Source: Pseudomonas brassicacearum (GTDB lineage Bacteria > Pseudomonadota > Gammaproteobacteria > Pseudomonadales > Pseudomonadaceae). From it: DNA of 64,000 bases. The stretch covers positions 1,674,001 through 1,738,000 of the forward strand of contig NZ_CP045701.2 in NCBI RefSeq assembly GCF_009601685.2, written 5' to 3'. The notes under the pieces were generated by a model that saw only the letters and a list, made by a program, of their open reading frames with translations, searched no databases and was not told the DNA's origin. Positions 53,446 through 63,005 of the stretch are shown piece by piece. How positions within the stretch are numbered: the stretch's first letter is position 1; each line of letters starts with the position of its first letter. The position numbers and the translations under genes were made by a program.

Positions 53446-55572
53446 ATGCTCGAACAGGCTCAACGCGTCCTCAAGGACATCTTCGGCTACGACAGTTTTC
53501 GTGGCCGCCAGGGTGCCATTATTGAGCGCGTGGCCAGCGGTGGCGATGCCCTCGTGCTCATGCCCACCGGCGGCGGCAAATCCTTGTGCTTCCAGGTACC
53601 GGCGCTGTTGCGCAATGGCCTGGCGGTGGTGGTTTCGCCGCTGATCGCCTTGATGGACGACCAGGTCGCGACCCTCGAGGAGTTGGGGGTTGCCGCCGCT
53701 TCGCTGAACTCTACCCTCAGCGCCGAGCAGCAGCGGGACCTGGCGACGCGTATCAAGCGCGGCGAAGTGAAGATGTTGTACCTGGCCCCGGAGCGCCTGG
53801 TGCAGCCGCGCATGCTGGCGTTCCTGCAGAGCCTGGAAATCGCCCTGTTCGCCATCGACGAAGCCCACTGCGTGTCCCAATGGGGCCACGATTTCCGACG
53901 CGAATACCTGCAGCTGGGGCAACTGGCGGAGCTGTTCCCCGACGTGCCGCGCATCGCCCTGACTGCCACCGCCGACAAGCGCACCCGCGAGGAAATCGTC
54001 GAGCGCCTGCACTTGCAGAACGCCGAGCGGTTCCTGTCCAGCTTCGACCGTCCCAATATTTTCTATCGCATCGTACCCAAGGAGCAGCCGCGCAAGCAGT
54101 TGCTGGCGTTTCTCTCCGAACGCCGCAGTGATGCCGGCATCGTCTATTGCCTGTCGCGCAAGAAGGTCGATGAAGTGGCGGCGTTTCTGTGTGAGCAAGG
54201 GTTTCCGGCGTTGCCGTATCACGCCGGCCTGCCCAACGACCTGCGGGCCTATCATCAGAAGCGCTTCCTCAACGAGGAAGGCCTGATCATGGTGGCCACC
54301 ATTGCGTTCGGCATGGGCATCGACAAGCCCAACGTGCGTTTTGTCGCGCACCTGGACCTGCCCAAGTCCCTCGAGGCGTACTACCAGGAAACCGGGCGTG
54401 CCGGCCGTGACGGCTTGCCGGCCGATGCCTGGATGGCCTACGGCCTGCAAGACGTGGTGATGCTCAAGCAGATGTTGCAGAACTCCGAAGGCGACGAGCG
54501 CCACAAGCGCCTGGAACAACACAAGCTCGACGCGATGCTCTCGCTGTGCGAGGAAACCCGCTGCCGTCGCCAGACCCTGCTGGCCTACTTTGACGAAGAC
54601 ATGCCCCAGCCTTGCGGGCATTGCGACAACTGCGTCGATGGCGTGGAAACCTGGGACGCCACCGAACCGGCCCGCCAGGCCTTGTCGGCCATCTTCCGCA
54701 CCGGCCAGCGCTACGGTGTCGGGCATCTGGTGGACGTGTTGCTGGGCAAGGACAACGAGAAGGTCCGCAACTTCGGCCACCAGCATCTTTCAGTGTTCGG
54801 CGTGGGCAAGGCGCGCACCGAGAGTGAATGGCGTTCATTATTCCGACAACTGGTGGCCCGCGGCCTGGCCGACATCGACCTGGAAGGCTACGGTGGCCTG
54901 CGTTTGTCCGAAAGTTGTCGGCCCTTGCTCAAAGGCGAGGTCACCCTCGAACTGCGCCGCGACCTCAAGCCGGCAACGGCGGTCAAGAGCAGCAAGAGCC
55001 AGGCCAGCCAACTGGTGCGTGGCGAAGAGCGCGATCAATGGGAAGCCTTGCGTGCCTTGCGGCGCAAGCTGGCCGAGGAGCACGGCGTCCCGCCATACGT
55101 CATCTTCCCCGACTCGACGCTGCTGGAAATGCTCCGCAGCCAGCCCACCTCCCTGGCGGAAATGGCCCGGGTCAGTGGCGTGGGCGCGCGCAAGCTGGAG
55201 CGCTATGGCGAAGCTTTCCTCCAGGTACTGGGCGGCGAGGCCGAAGCACCGAAAGTGGTGGCCGATGTGCGCCACGAACTTATCACGCTGGCCCGGGCCG
55301 GCATGACGCCATTACAGATCGCCGGGCAACTGCAGTGCTCGGAAAAGAACGTCTACACAATGCTGGCCGAGGCCATTGGCAAACAGCAGTTGTCCCTGGA
55401 ACAGGCACTGGATCTGCCCGAAGAACTGATGGGGGAGGTGCAGGATGCATTCCTGGATGGCGAAGGCGAGTTACCGCCGGTGTCCGAAGTTGCCGCACTG
55501 TTTGTCGGACGGGTTCCCGAAGGCGTGCTGTATTGCGTCAGGGCTGCATTGCAGTCGGAATTTGAAGTCTGA
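53446..55572 (+). CDS. recQ: ATP-dependent DNA helicase RecQ
   Basis: 708 residues from ATG 53446 (TTGGAG 7 bp upstream). Helicase motifs: TGGGKS (41-46), DEAH (138-141), then [20 protein letters not shown] and [10 protein letters not shown]. The zinc-binding Cys set ([24 protein letters not shown]), the RQC winged helix and an HRDC domain (about 525-595) follow. A C-terminal ~100-residue extension with a helix-turn-helix-like part ([22 protein letters not shown]) is longer than in E. coli RecQ. It unwinds DNA 3'-5' in recombination and fork repair. Followed by a MarR gene, as at PA3344 onward. Confidence 0.96.
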   Translation: MLEQAQRVLKDIFGYDSFRGRQGAIIERVASGGDALVLMPTGGGKSLCFQVPALLRNGLAVVVSPLIALMDDQVATLEELGVAAASLNSTLSAEQQRDLATRIKRGEVKMLYLAPERLVQPRMLAFLQSLEIALFAIDEAHCVSQWGHDFRREYLQLGQLAELFPDVPRIALTATADKRTREEIVERLHLQNAERFLSSFDRPNIFYRIVPKEQPRKQLLAFLSERRSDAGIVYCLSRKKVDEVAAFLCEQGFPALPYHAGLPNDLRAYHQKRFLNEEGLIMVATIAFGMGIDKPNVRFVAHLDLPKSLEAYYQETGRAGRDGLPADAWMAYGLQDVVMLKQMLQNSEGDERHKRLEQHKLDAMLSLCEETRCRRQTLLAYFDEDMPQPCGHCDNCVDGVETWDATEPARQALSAIFRTGQRYGVGHLVDVLLGKDNEKVRNFGHQHLSVFGVGKARTESEWRSLFRQLVARGLADIDLEGYGGLRLSESCRPLLKGEVTLELRRDLKPATAVKSSKSQASQLVRGEERDQWEALRALRRKLAEEHGVPPYVIFPDSTLLEMLRSQPTSLAEMARVSGVGARKLERYGEAFLQVLGGEAEAPKVVADVRHELITLARAGMTPLQIAGQLQCSEKNVYTMLAEAIGKQQLSLEQALDLPEELMGEVQDAFLDGEGELPPVSEVAALFVGRVPEGVLYCVRAALQSEFEV

Positions 55573-55645
55573 TCAGTGAGTTGCGTTCCTTTAACGATTC
55601 AGTACAAGGCGAGCCTTGCTTGAACCCAAAGCTCATGCTTAGCTG

Positions 55646-55658
55646 ACTAATAATTAGT
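55646..55658. promoter_or_regulatory. Candidate MarR auto-operator
   Basis: ACTAATAATTAGT, a perfect 6-bp-arm palindrome with a single central base, 20 bp before the MarR start. Confidence 0.5.
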
Positions 55659-55678
55659 TTTTCTCTATTTCAGATCTG

Positions 55679-56125
55679 ATGAGTTTTTTTATGCCGTTAA
55701 CCGATCAACACCGTTTTGGCATGCAGTTGGCGCAAATGTCCCGAGGCTGGCGTGCCGAACTGGATCGTCGCCTGGCCGGGCTGGGCCTGTCCCAGGCGCG
55801 CTGGCTGGTGCTGTTGCACCTGGCCCGTTTCGAACAGGCGCCGACCCAGCGTGAACTGGCCCAGAGCGTCGCCGTCGAAGGCCCGACCCTGGCCCGGCTG
55901 CTCGACAGCCTGGAAACCCAGGGGCTGGTGCAGCGCCAGGCCGTGGCCGAGGACCGCCGGGCCAAGAAAATCGTGCTCTGCGCACCGGCCCTACCGTTGA
56001 TCGAACAAATCGAAACCATTGCCACGCAACTGCGTCGTGAGCTGTTCGAAGGTGTCGACGAAGCGGACATGCGCGTGTGCATGCGGGTCCACGGGACGAT
56101 CCTGGCCAACCTGGAAAAATCCTGA
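55679..56125 (+). CDS. MarR-family regulator (PA3341-like)
   Basis: 148 residues from ATG 55679, or 144 from ATG 55691, which has GAG in a better position. It shows the MarR winged helix: LDRRLAGLGLSQARWLVLLHLARFEQAPTQRELAQSVAVEGPTLARLLDSLETQGLVQRQAVAEDRRAKKIVL, with the D-R-R wing motif conserved, plus flanking dimerisation helices. It probably represses its own promoter through the palindrome at 55646, and may act on neighbours. The ligand is unknown. Gene order matches P. aeruginosa. Confidence 0.9.
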   Translation: MSFFMPLTDQHRFGMQLAQMSRGWRAELDRRLAGLGLSQARWLVLLHLARFEQAPTQRELAQSVAVEGPTLARLLDSLETQGLVQRQAVAEDRRAKKIVLCAPALPLIEQIETIATQLRRELFEGVDEADMRVCMRVHGTILANLEKS

Positions 56126-56238
56126 GGTATATCCCTGGCGCCAGACTTTTGAGATTCGGCGATTAGCGAACTATAACCAGTACTAAGTGATCGTATTGGA
56201 TGCGTTTACGCTCAGTCTGGCAGTCGAAAGGGATACCC

Positions 56239-58215
56239 ATGCTTGAAAGTTTGCAGTCCACGTTGCGCAGTTGGGTCAACGTGTCGGTCGTCGTGGGTAC
56301 CCTGGGGTATTCGGCCTTGGCTTCGGCGCTGGGACTTGGCGAGATCACGCTTCATTCCGCCCTGAACCAGCCGTTGCGCGCCGATATCGCCCTGGTCGAC
56401 GTGACCGGGGTCGGCGAGGGCGATCTGTCGGCCAGCCTGGCGAGCCCGGACGATTTCAGTCGTGCGGGTGTGGAGCGGGTGTTCTTTCTCAATAACCTGC
56501 GCTTCACGCCGGTACTGCGCGGGGAGCGCAGCTTCATTCGGGTGACCTCCAGCAAACCGGTGGAAGAACCCTTTCTCAATTTCCTGGTACAACTCGATCA
56601 GCCCAACGGGCGTCTGCTGCGTGAATACACCGTGCTGATCGACCCGCCGGGCACACCGGGTATCGTGCCGGCCGGTGACGAACCTTCCGTGGCCCCAGCG
56701 TCCGCGGTGCCTGCCATCAAGCCGCCCCCGGCGGTACAGGGCAAGCGTTACACCGTCGTGCCGGGGGACAACCCCTGGCTCATCGCCAGGCGCCTGCATG
56801 ACGCCGGCAGCAACGCGTCAGTCAATGAGTTGATGCATGCAATCCAGGCCCTGAACCCCGGCAGCGACCGGTTATCCATTGGCCAGCGCTTGTTGCTGCC
56901 CGATTCGGCCGTGCTGCCGATGCCGGCTGCAACCCCTGCAGGCCAGGCCCCCGCCGCGTCCGATGAGCAATTGGCCGCCAGCGTGCTGCAAAACCAGCAG
57001 CAACAGAAGACTATCGAGCAACTGCAGGCACGGCTTCAGGCCCAGGATGAGGAAGTCGCCGGCCAGCGCAAACAGATCACTGAATTACAGACCCGGCTGG
57101 CCGAAGTTGCGCCAGCCCCTGTTGTGTCGGCGCAATCGCAACCGACACTTCCTGCACCTGCACCTGCACCTGCACCTGCACCTGCAGCGGAGACACAACC
57201 GGCTACAGAACCGCTTGCAGAACCAGAGGGTATCAATTGGTCATGGGTGGCGGGGCTGGTGGGCCTCTTGGGGTTGTTGGCGTTGTTACTGTTCGTTCGG
57301 CGTCGGCAGCAGCAGGCGGAGGTGGCGCCGGTGACCGGGCATCCCGAGCCGATGCTGGAAGAGGGCAACGAAACCTTTGCAGCACTGCCCGATACGGAGC
57401 CGCCGGAGGCCGCGACCTCGTTCAACAACGGGGATGCGCCCCTGGGGGACGTACTGGAGGGCGTCGGAATCTACTTGACCTACGGTCGTTTCACCGAGGC
57501 TGCGGGGCTGTTGCGCGCCGCATTGCTGGCGGAGCCGGAACGCACCGACCTGGGCCTCAAGTTGCTGGAGGTACTGGGCAAGCAGGGCGACGTCATCGGT
57601 TTCCAGGCTCAGGAACATCATTTATTGGCACAAGGTATCGATGCCGGGACGCTGGAGGAAATCCGCGGGCGCTATCCCAAGGCTGCCGCAATTGCTGCGC
57701 CGATCGTGGCATCGGCGCAACCTCAGGTGCCGGCTCTTGCAACCGCACCCACTGCTGAACGTGAGCAGGCGCCCAGTGACGAGTTCGAGTTGGACCTGGA
57801 TGCATTGTCCATGGAAACCAGCTGGGACCTCGCCGATGCCCAGGACAACACTGCTGGAAAAGATGCGGTTTTACCCCATGCCGCCGAGGGCTTGTCGCTT
57901 TCAGGGTTCGACGAGCCGGACCTGCAATGGGAAACGCCACTGGAAACCGAGTCGCTGGATGATGCTTTCCTCGATGGCTTTGCCGACGAAGAACAGTCGC
58001 TGGAACTCGAGCCGCTGGCCCTTGAGCCTGTTTTCCTGGACACCACGCCCCCTGAACCTCAGGCCCCGGAACACTCGATCAAGCTGGAACAGGCACAGAA
58101 TTGCATCGACGATGGAGACCTGAAGACCGCCGTCTCCCTGCTTGAAGAACTGCTCAAGGAGGGCGATGAACCCCTCAGGCAGACTGCCCAGGTGCTGCTG
58201 GCCGGGATTCGCTAG
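56239..58215 (+). CDS. FimV-like LysM protein (PA3340-like)
   Basis: 658 residues from ATG 56239 (AAAGGGA upstream). The N-terminal exported part opens with a hydrophobic segment and the FimV-type domain (LGLGEITLHSALNQPLRADIALVDV). A LysM domain (about 170-215, YTVVPGDNPWLIARRL) binds peptidoglycan. A Gln-rich coiled coil, a Pro/Ala linker and one membrane segment (WSWVAGLVGLLGLLALLLFV, about 334-355) follow. The cytoplasmic acidic part ends in a FimV C-terminal helical motif (CIDDGDLKTAVSLLEELLKEG). FimV organises the cell pole, type IV pili and cAMP signalling; this shorter paralogue probably has a related polar scaffold role. It lies between a MarR regulator and PlpD. Confidence 0.88.
   Translation: MLESLQSTLRSWVNVSVVVGTLGYSALASALGLGEITLHSALNQPLRADIALVDVTGVGEGDLSASLASPDDFSRAGVERVFFLNNLRFTPVLRGERSFIRVTSSKPVEEPFLNFLVQLDQPNGRLLREYTVLIDPPGTPGIVPAGDEPSVAPASAVPAIKPPPAVQGKRYTVVPGDNPWLIARRLHDAGSNASVNELMHAIQALNPGSDRLSIGQRLLLPDSAVLPMPAATPAGQAPAASDEQLAASVLQNQQQQKTIEQLQARLQAQDEEVAGQRKQITELQTRLAEVAPAPVVSAQSQPTLPAPAPAPAPAPAAETQPATEPLAEPEGINWSWVAGLVGLLGLLALLLFVRRRQQQAEVAPVTGHPEPMLEEGNETFAALPDTEPPEAATSFNNGDAPLGDVLEGVGIYLTYGRFTEAAGLLRAALLAEPERTDLGLKLLEVLGKQGDVIGFQAQEHHLLAQGIDAGTLEEIRGRYPKAAAIAAPIVASAQPQVPALATAPTAEREQAPSDEFELDLDALSMETSWDLADAQDNTAGKDAVLPHAAEGLSLSGFDEPDLQWETPLETESLDDAFLDGFADEEQSLELEPLALEPVFLDTTPPEPQAPEHSIKLEQAQNCIDDGDLKTAVSLLEELLKEGDEPLRQTAQVLLAGIR
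57151..57186 (+). repeat. Six tandem CCTGCA hexamers in the FimV-like gene
   Basis: In-frame Ala-Pro linker; copy number can change without shifting the frame. Confidence 0.9.
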
Positions 58216-58262
58216 TGCTATCGGGGTTGTAGCGGCTGGCCTCATCGTCGGAACGCCGCCCG

Positions 58263-58340
58263 GAGCAAGCTCGCTCCCACAGGGAACGGCGATTCCGGCT
58301 ACACCCCGGACCCCATGTGGGAGCGAGCTCGCTCGCGATA
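58263..58340. repeat. Inverted REP pair
   Basis: GAGCAAGCTCGCTCCCAC (58263-58280) and GTGGGAGCGAGCTCGCTC (58317-58334) are near-perfect complements between two convergent genes. Confidence 0.75.
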
Positions 58341-58379
58341 GCCGCCTATCAGGCTGTCAAATCCTGTCCAGGCAGCCCA

Positions 58380-60581
58380 TCAAAACGTCTGCCCCAGGTT
58401 CAGATACACCGCCTGTTCATCATCGTCGTTAAAGCCATAGCTGAAATTCAGTGGCCCCAGTGGCGTATCGAAACCGAGGAAAATGCTGGCGGCGTTGATG
58501 TAGCCGCTGTCGAATTCGTTGTCGTTGTTCCAGGCCCGGCCGCGTTCCAACGAGCCGCCGATGTACAGCGGGAAGTCCAGTGGCAGGTAGGCCCGCGGTG
58601 TGAGGCGGCGGTAATACACGGCACGCATCAGGCTGATGTTCTGCCCGGAGACCCCATCTTCGCGAAAGCCCGACAGTTGCCGTGCGCCGCCCAGCACAAA
58701 GCTGGAAGTCACGACCTCGGCAGTGTCCAGTGTTCGGCCGTAGCGCCCGCCCAGGATGAAGGTGTCCGGGCCGCGGCTCAGGGCCTTGTCCAGTTTGAAC
58801 TCCCATTGGCGATAACGCTGGTCGGAACCCAGCCCCGGTTCGTATTGGCGCCAGGTCAGGCCAATGTCTTCCCCTTCATGGGGAAAATACACGTTGTCGA
58901 AGGAATCGAAGGAGTACTTCAGCTCATAGAAACCTTCATTGAAGTTTTCGCTGGGCTGGTCGTGATCACCAATGCGCACATCCGCCTTGCCCCAGGCCTG
59001 GCCGACACCGAAGCGGATTTCGCCATTGTTGCTGATCTGGCGGCCCACGTTCAGCCCGAAGCCATAGCGCTCGACGCGATACTGGGCCACCGGATCGTTG
59101 TCCAGGATGGCCTCCACGTTGCGCGATTCGAATTGCCCGTAGGGGGCGATGAAGTAGCGCGAGCCGACGTCCAATGGCTGGTAGAACTCGCTGTATAGCT
59201 CTTGCTTGTCGCCGATCTGCGCCCGGGTCAGCCATTCGGCGCCCAGGCGATTGATGCCGTTGACCCGATAGCTGGCTCCCAGGTTGAAAGCGCTGTCGCC
59301 GCGCATGTCATCCGACAGGCTCAGCCCCAGCCGCAGGTAGTCGGTGCCGGTGCGCCTGCCCCGGGCGCTGATCAGCAGTGTGTGGTCCGGGCCCTTGCGG
59401 ACCACGCGATATTGCACTTGCTCGAAGTAGTCCAGGCCGTACAGCGTGCCCATGTCGGTCTGCAGGCGGCCCAGGTCCAGCGGTTCACCGATCTGCTGGC
59501 GAATGTAGTAGCGAATCACGTCATCGCCGACTTTCGAGTCGTTCTCCACGCGGATGGCGGTGATGACCGGCGTGCGCTCGCTGGGGGTGCGCGCGGCCAT
59601 GAGTTCGGCGTCGGGGGCCTCGGACGGGCGCAGAGGGGCCAGGCGTGCCTCGAGTATCCGCGTGGCGCGGTAGCCGGCGTCGATCATTTCCCGGGCCTGG
59701 CCGAAGTCGGTGGAGCCGAAGCTCGCCAGCGCCGGCTGGATCAGCACGTCGTCTTTTTTCAGGGTTGCCAGTTGCTCTTCGGAGTTGCGCCGGGTCATCA
59801 GGGTGGTCGATTGGTTCAGCACGTCGAGCACCGTGACCAGTTGCTTGCGATTGCGCAGGGGCGTACCGATGTCGACCACGATAGCCACGTCTACGCCCAT
59901 TTCCCGGGCCACGTCCAGCGGGATGTTGTCGGACATGCCGCCGTCCACCAGCAACCGGCTGTCCAGTTCCACCGGGGCGAACACCGCCGGGATCGACATG
60001 CTGGCGCGAATGACCTTGGGCAGGTGGCCTTTGCGAAACACGACCTTTTCGCCGCTGGCGATGTCAGTAGCGACCGCGCGAAACGGGATCGGCAGTTTGT
60101 CGAAGTCCCGGGTGTCACTGGCGTGGGCCAGCAGGCTTTCGAGCAGCAGGGCCAGGTTCTGGCCCTGGATGACCCCCAAGGGCAGGCCGAGGCTGCCGTC
60201 GTCGCGAAAGCTCAGTTTCTGTTTGACCAGGAAGTCGCGGTCATCCTGCTTGCGTCGGAATGGCACGTCCTTGCGTGGCGGCGCATCGGACAAGGCCTGT
60301 TGCCAGTCGATGCCCAAGGCGAGTTTTTCCAGTTCGTCGATCTTGTAGCCCGAGGCATACAGCCCGCCGATCACCGCGCCCATGCTGGTGCCGGCGATGG
60401 CATCGATCTTGATGCCTTGCTCTTCCAGGGCCTTGAGCACGCCGATGTGGGCCAGCCCCCGTGCGGCACCGCCGGACAGCACCAGGCCGATTTTCGGGCG
60501 TGGCGCTTCGACGGTGGGCTCGTTGGCATGGCCGAGCAGGGGCAACAGCAGCAGAAGCAGGAGGGGCAGGAGGCGGCGCAT
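58380..60581 (-). CDS. plpD: PlpD-type patatin phospholipase autotransporter (type Vd)
   Basis: 733 residues from ATG 60581. The signal peptide is extremely Leu-rich. The patatin domain has the oxyanion loop SGGAARG (36-42), the nucleophile elbow GTSMG (Ser66) and the DGG motif (Asp213), giving a Ser-Asp dyad. A POTRA domain follows (about 320-395, ITAIRVENDSKVGDDVIRYYIRQQIGEPLDLGRLQ). A 16-strand Omp85-type barrel ends in NLGQTF, with the terminal Phe needed for assembly. The passenger hydrolyses phospholipids (A1 activity in P. aeruginosa PlpD). All catalytic residues are present. Monocistronic and convergent with the FimV-like gene. Confidence 0.94.
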   Translation of the reverse strand: MRRLLPLLLLLLLPLLGHANEPTVEAPRPKIGLVLSGGAARGLAHIGVLKALEEQGIKIDAIAGTSMGAVIGGLYASGYKIDELEKLALGIDWQQALSDAPPRKDVPFRRKQDDRDFLVKQKLSFRDDGSLGLPLGVIQGQNLALLLESLLAHASDTRDFDKLPIPFRAVATDIASGEKVVFRKGHLPKVIRASMSIPAVFAPVELDSRLLVDGGMSDNIPLDVAREMGVDVAIVVDIGTPLRNRKQLVTVLDVLNQSTTLMTRRNSEEQLATLKKDDVLIQPALASFGSTDFGQAREMIDAGYRATRILEARLAPLRPSEAPDAELMAARTPSERTPVITAIRVENDSKVGDDVIRYYIRQQIGEPLDLGRLQTDMGTLYGLDYFEQVQYRVVRKGPDHTLLISARGRRTGTDYLRLGLSLSDDMRGDSAFNLGASYRVNGINRLGAEWLTRAQIGDKQELYSEFYQPLDVGSRYFIAPYGQFESRNVEAILDNDPVAQYRVERYGFGLNVGRQISNNGEIRFGVGQAWGKADVRIGDHDQPSENFNEGFYELKYSFDSFDNVYFPHEGEDIGLTWRQYEPGLGSDQRYRQWEFKLDKALSRGPDTFILGGRYGRTLDTAEVVTSSFVLGGARQLSGFREDGVSGQNISLMRAVYYRRLTPRAYLPLDFPLYIGGSLERGRAWNNDNEFDSGYINAASIFLGFDTPLGPLNFSYGFNDDDEQAVYLNLGQTF

Positions 60582-60652
60582 CGTCAATCTCGGGGCGGGC
60601 GATCAAAGGCGGGTATTATAGCGACGCCTTCGAACCCAGGAGTTCACCCGTC

Positions 60653-60940
60653 ATGACTGAACACAAACCGGAAGTCGTCATCACCTATTGCACCCAGTGC
60701 CAATGGCTGTTGCGCGCTGCCTGGCTGGCCCAGGAGCTGCTCAGCACCTTTGGCGATGACCTGGGCAAGGTGTCGCTGGTGCCGGGCACCGGCGGTGTGT
60801 TCCACATCAGTTGCGACGGCATGCAGATCTGGGAGCGCAAGGCCGATGGCGGTTTTCCCGAAGCCAAGGTCCTCAAGCAGCGGGTCCGCGACCGGATCGA
60901 CCCGGAGCGGGACCTGGGCCACAACGATCGGGGTCAGTGA
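60653..60940 (+). CDS. SelT/SelW/SelH-family (Rdx) thioredoxin-like protein
   Basis: 95 residues. The N-terminal VVITYCTQCQWLLRAAWLAQELL carries the CxxC motif (CTQC), in which eukaryotic relatives have selenocysteine at the second position. GTGGVFHISCDG and LKQRVRDRIDPERDLGH complete the Rdx-family fold. It is a small cytoplasmic redox protein; partners are unknown. AGGAG lies 9 bp before the ATG. Its 3' end overlaps the convergent EamA gene by 7 bp. Confidence 0.88.
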   Translation: MTEHKPEVVITYCTQCQWLLRAAWLAQELLSTFGDDLGKVSLVPGTGGVFHISCDGMQIWERKADGGFPEAKVLKQRVRDRIDPERDLGHNDRGQ

Positions 60941-61824
60941 GACGCGGCTTGGGCGCCGACCTCCGGTTTCTTCGAACCGCCCAGTTGGCTTGAGATCACG
61001 ATGGCCGTGATGATCACCACGCCGCCCAGCAGCATGCGCAGGGTCGGGCTCTCATCGAACAGCCACCAGGCCATGGCGATGCCGTAGACCGGCTCCATGG
61101 CGAACACCACCGCCGCCGTACGGGCCTTGATCACCGCCAGGCTGGCGACGAACAGGCTGTGGGCCAGGCCGGTGCAGAACACGCCGAGCAAGCCGATCCA
61201 CAACCAGTCGATGGGGCGCACGTCGCTCAATTGCGGCGCGGCCATCGGCAGCAGGCACACCCCGACCACCACGTTCTGGCACAGCGCGGCCTGCACCGGC
61301 GGTACGTGCGCCGAACCGGCGCGGTTGGTCAATGACAGCAGGGAAAACAGCAGCCCCGAGGCCACGGCCCACAGCAGGCCAGTGGTGGCGCCGCTGGCCA
61401 GGTCGAAGTTCGGCGTGACCAACACCAGGCCGATGCTCACCAACACCACCAGCCAGATTTCATTGGCGCGAATCCGCTCGCGGAAGATCAGCCCTTCGAG
61501 TAGCACCGTAAAGGCCGGGAAACTGGTGAACCCCAGCGTGGCGATCGCCACGCCGGCAACCTTCACGGCGATGAAGAAGCTCACCCAGTGCCCGGCCAGC
61601 AACAGCCCCCCGAGCAGCAATCGCCGGCCATCCTGGGCCCGCAGTTTCTGCCAGCGGCTGCTGCTGGCGAACCGGGCGAACACCGCAAGGGCAAGCACGG
61701 CGAAGATGGCGCGACCAAACACAATGACCGCCGGCGAGGCTGCCGCGAGTTTGCCGAATACACCGGTCAGGCCAAACATGAGTGCGCCAATGTGCAGGGC
61801 GCCGAGGGCGGTACGGGGTGTCAT
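60934..61824 (-). CDS. EamA-family drug/metabolite exporter
   Basis: 296 residues from ATG 61824 (AAAGGA upstream; the longer frame to 61863 has no site). It has ten hydrophobic segments in two EamA repeats (ALMFGLTGVFGKLAAASPAVIVFGRAIFAV and GLLWAVASGLLFSLLSLTNRAGSAHVPPVQAALCQ). The second repeat ends with the typical ARTAAVVFAMEPVYGIAMAWWLFDESPTLRMLLGGVVII. Inner-membrane exporter of small metabolites, substrate unknown. Element copy 8 lies in its upstream region. Confidence 0.9.
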   Translation of the reverse strand: MTPRTALGALHIGALMFGLTGVFGKLAAASPAVIVFGRAIFAVLALAVFARFASSSRWQKLRAQDGRRLLLGGLLLAGHWVSFFIAVKVAGVAIATLGFTSFPAFTVLLEGLIFRERIRANEIWLVVLVSIGLVLVTPNFDLASGATTGLLWAVASGLLFSLLSLTNRAGSAHVPPVQAALCQNVVVGVCLLPMAAPQLSDVRPIDWLWIGLLGVFCTGLAHSLFVASLAVIKARTAAVVFAMEPVYGIAMAWWLFDESPTLRMLLGGVVIITAIVISSQLGGSKKPEVGAQAASH

Positions 61825-61876
61825 TTCAATCCTTTCAACAGATAAGCCAAAACCAACGGACAAACATCAATACCCT

Positions 61877-62056
61877 GTAGGAGCTGCCGGAGGCTGCGAT
61901 CTTTTGATCTTTTGATCTTTTGATCTTTTGATCTTTTGATCTTTTGATCTTTCGCTTGAGATTCAAGTGTCTTGGGAAAGATCGCAGCCTCGTTGCACTC
62001 GTCAGCTCCTACACAGCTCCTACACAGCTCCTACACAGCTCCTACACAGCTGCTAC
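61877..62056. repeat. GATC-tract palindromic element, copy 8, octamer type
   Basis: Six tandem TTTTGATC octamers (61902-61949). The right arm is expanded to five CAGCTCCTACA 11-mers and one decayed copy. Confidence 0.85.
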
Positions 62057-62120
62057 TGGGCATTTAAGCGTTTGGGAGGGGGTGGTGTCTGTCGCGATCC
62101 TAGCGATTTTTAGCGCGTAT

Positions 62121-62870
62121 CTAGCGTTGACGCCGCAGCTTGCCCGGCGAGACGCCGAATTCGCGCAGCACCGCCGCGGCGAAGGCACTTTGGGAGCTGT
62201 AGCCGACGCGGTGGGCGATCTCACCGATGGGCAACTGCGAATCACGCAACAACGCCACGGCCTTGTGCAAGCGACGGCTGCGGATGTAATCCATCGGGGT
62301 TTGTCCGCACTCGGCGACAAAGCGCGCGTGCAAGCGGGCGCTGGAAAGGCCGGCGACTCGCGCCAGGTCCGCCACTTGCAGCGGATAGGCGGCGTTCTGG
62401 TCGATGTGCGCGTTGAGTGCGGCGTAGGGCAGGCGCCGGCCGCCGAGGGTTTCCTGGCGAGCGTTATTGAGACTCGCCAGCAGCAGCACCGCGCCTTGCT
62501 GGGCGATCACCGGATCGTCCACCGGGCTCCCCGCCAACCAACTGACCAACTGGCTCTGCCCCGCATCCAGGGGCAGGCGTGCAGTGTCGTCGAGCAAGCG
62601 GCGGCTGGCGTCGGCGTGGTCCCCCAGGCATTGCCCGACCCAGTCATCACTGGGCACATCCAACACCAGGCAACGGCTGCCGTGGGGGCTGCCGCAGGCG
62701 TGATGCGCGCCGGCCGGTATCACCACGAAGCTTTGTTGCACCACCTGGCTGCCATGGCCTTCGACCTCGAAATCCAGTGCGCCAGACAGCCCGAACACCA
62801 ATTGGGCATGCTCATGGCTGTGGACGATCAAGTCGTGGCTGTAGTGGCGTAGTGTGAGGATCGGTCTCAT
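62121..62870 (-). CDS. AraC-family regulator with N-terminal cupin
   Basis: 249 residues from ATG 62870 (GGGAG upstream). The N-terminal cupin-like sensor has HSHEHAQLVFGLSGALDFEVEG and FVVIPAGAHHACG. The C-terminal double helix-turn-helix has LQVADLARVAGLSSARLHARFVAECGQTPMDYIRSRRLHKAVALLRDSQLPIGEIAHRVGYSSQSAFAAAVLREFGVSPGKLRRQ. It likely activates genes in response to a small effector. Its neighbours are an EamA exporter (downstream, same strand) and a divergent phosphoesterase; control of the exporter is plausible and unproven. Confidence 0.9.
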   Translation of the reverse strand: MRPILTLRHYSHDLIVHSHEHAQLVFGLSGALDFEVEGHGSQVVQQSFVVIPAGAHHACGSPHGSRCLVLDVPSDDWVGQCLGDHADASRRLLDDTARLPLDAGQSQLVSWLAGSPVDDPVIAQQGAVLLLASLNNARQETLGGRRLPYAALNAHIDQNAAYPLQVADLARVAGLSSARLHARFVAECGQTPMDYIRSRRLHKAVALLRDSQLPIGEIAHRVGYSSQSAFAAAVLREFGVSPGKLRRQR

Positions 62871-63005
62871 CGCGGTCTCCCGTGTCAGGCCGCCAGCATA
62901 CACCGAGGGCGCAACGCCCGGCGCTGTCATGCAATGGACTTGTGTTTGTCATGGGCCATTAACCGCTGGCGTGCACAGTGGCAAAAACGATCAGAGGGTT
63001 GCCCA

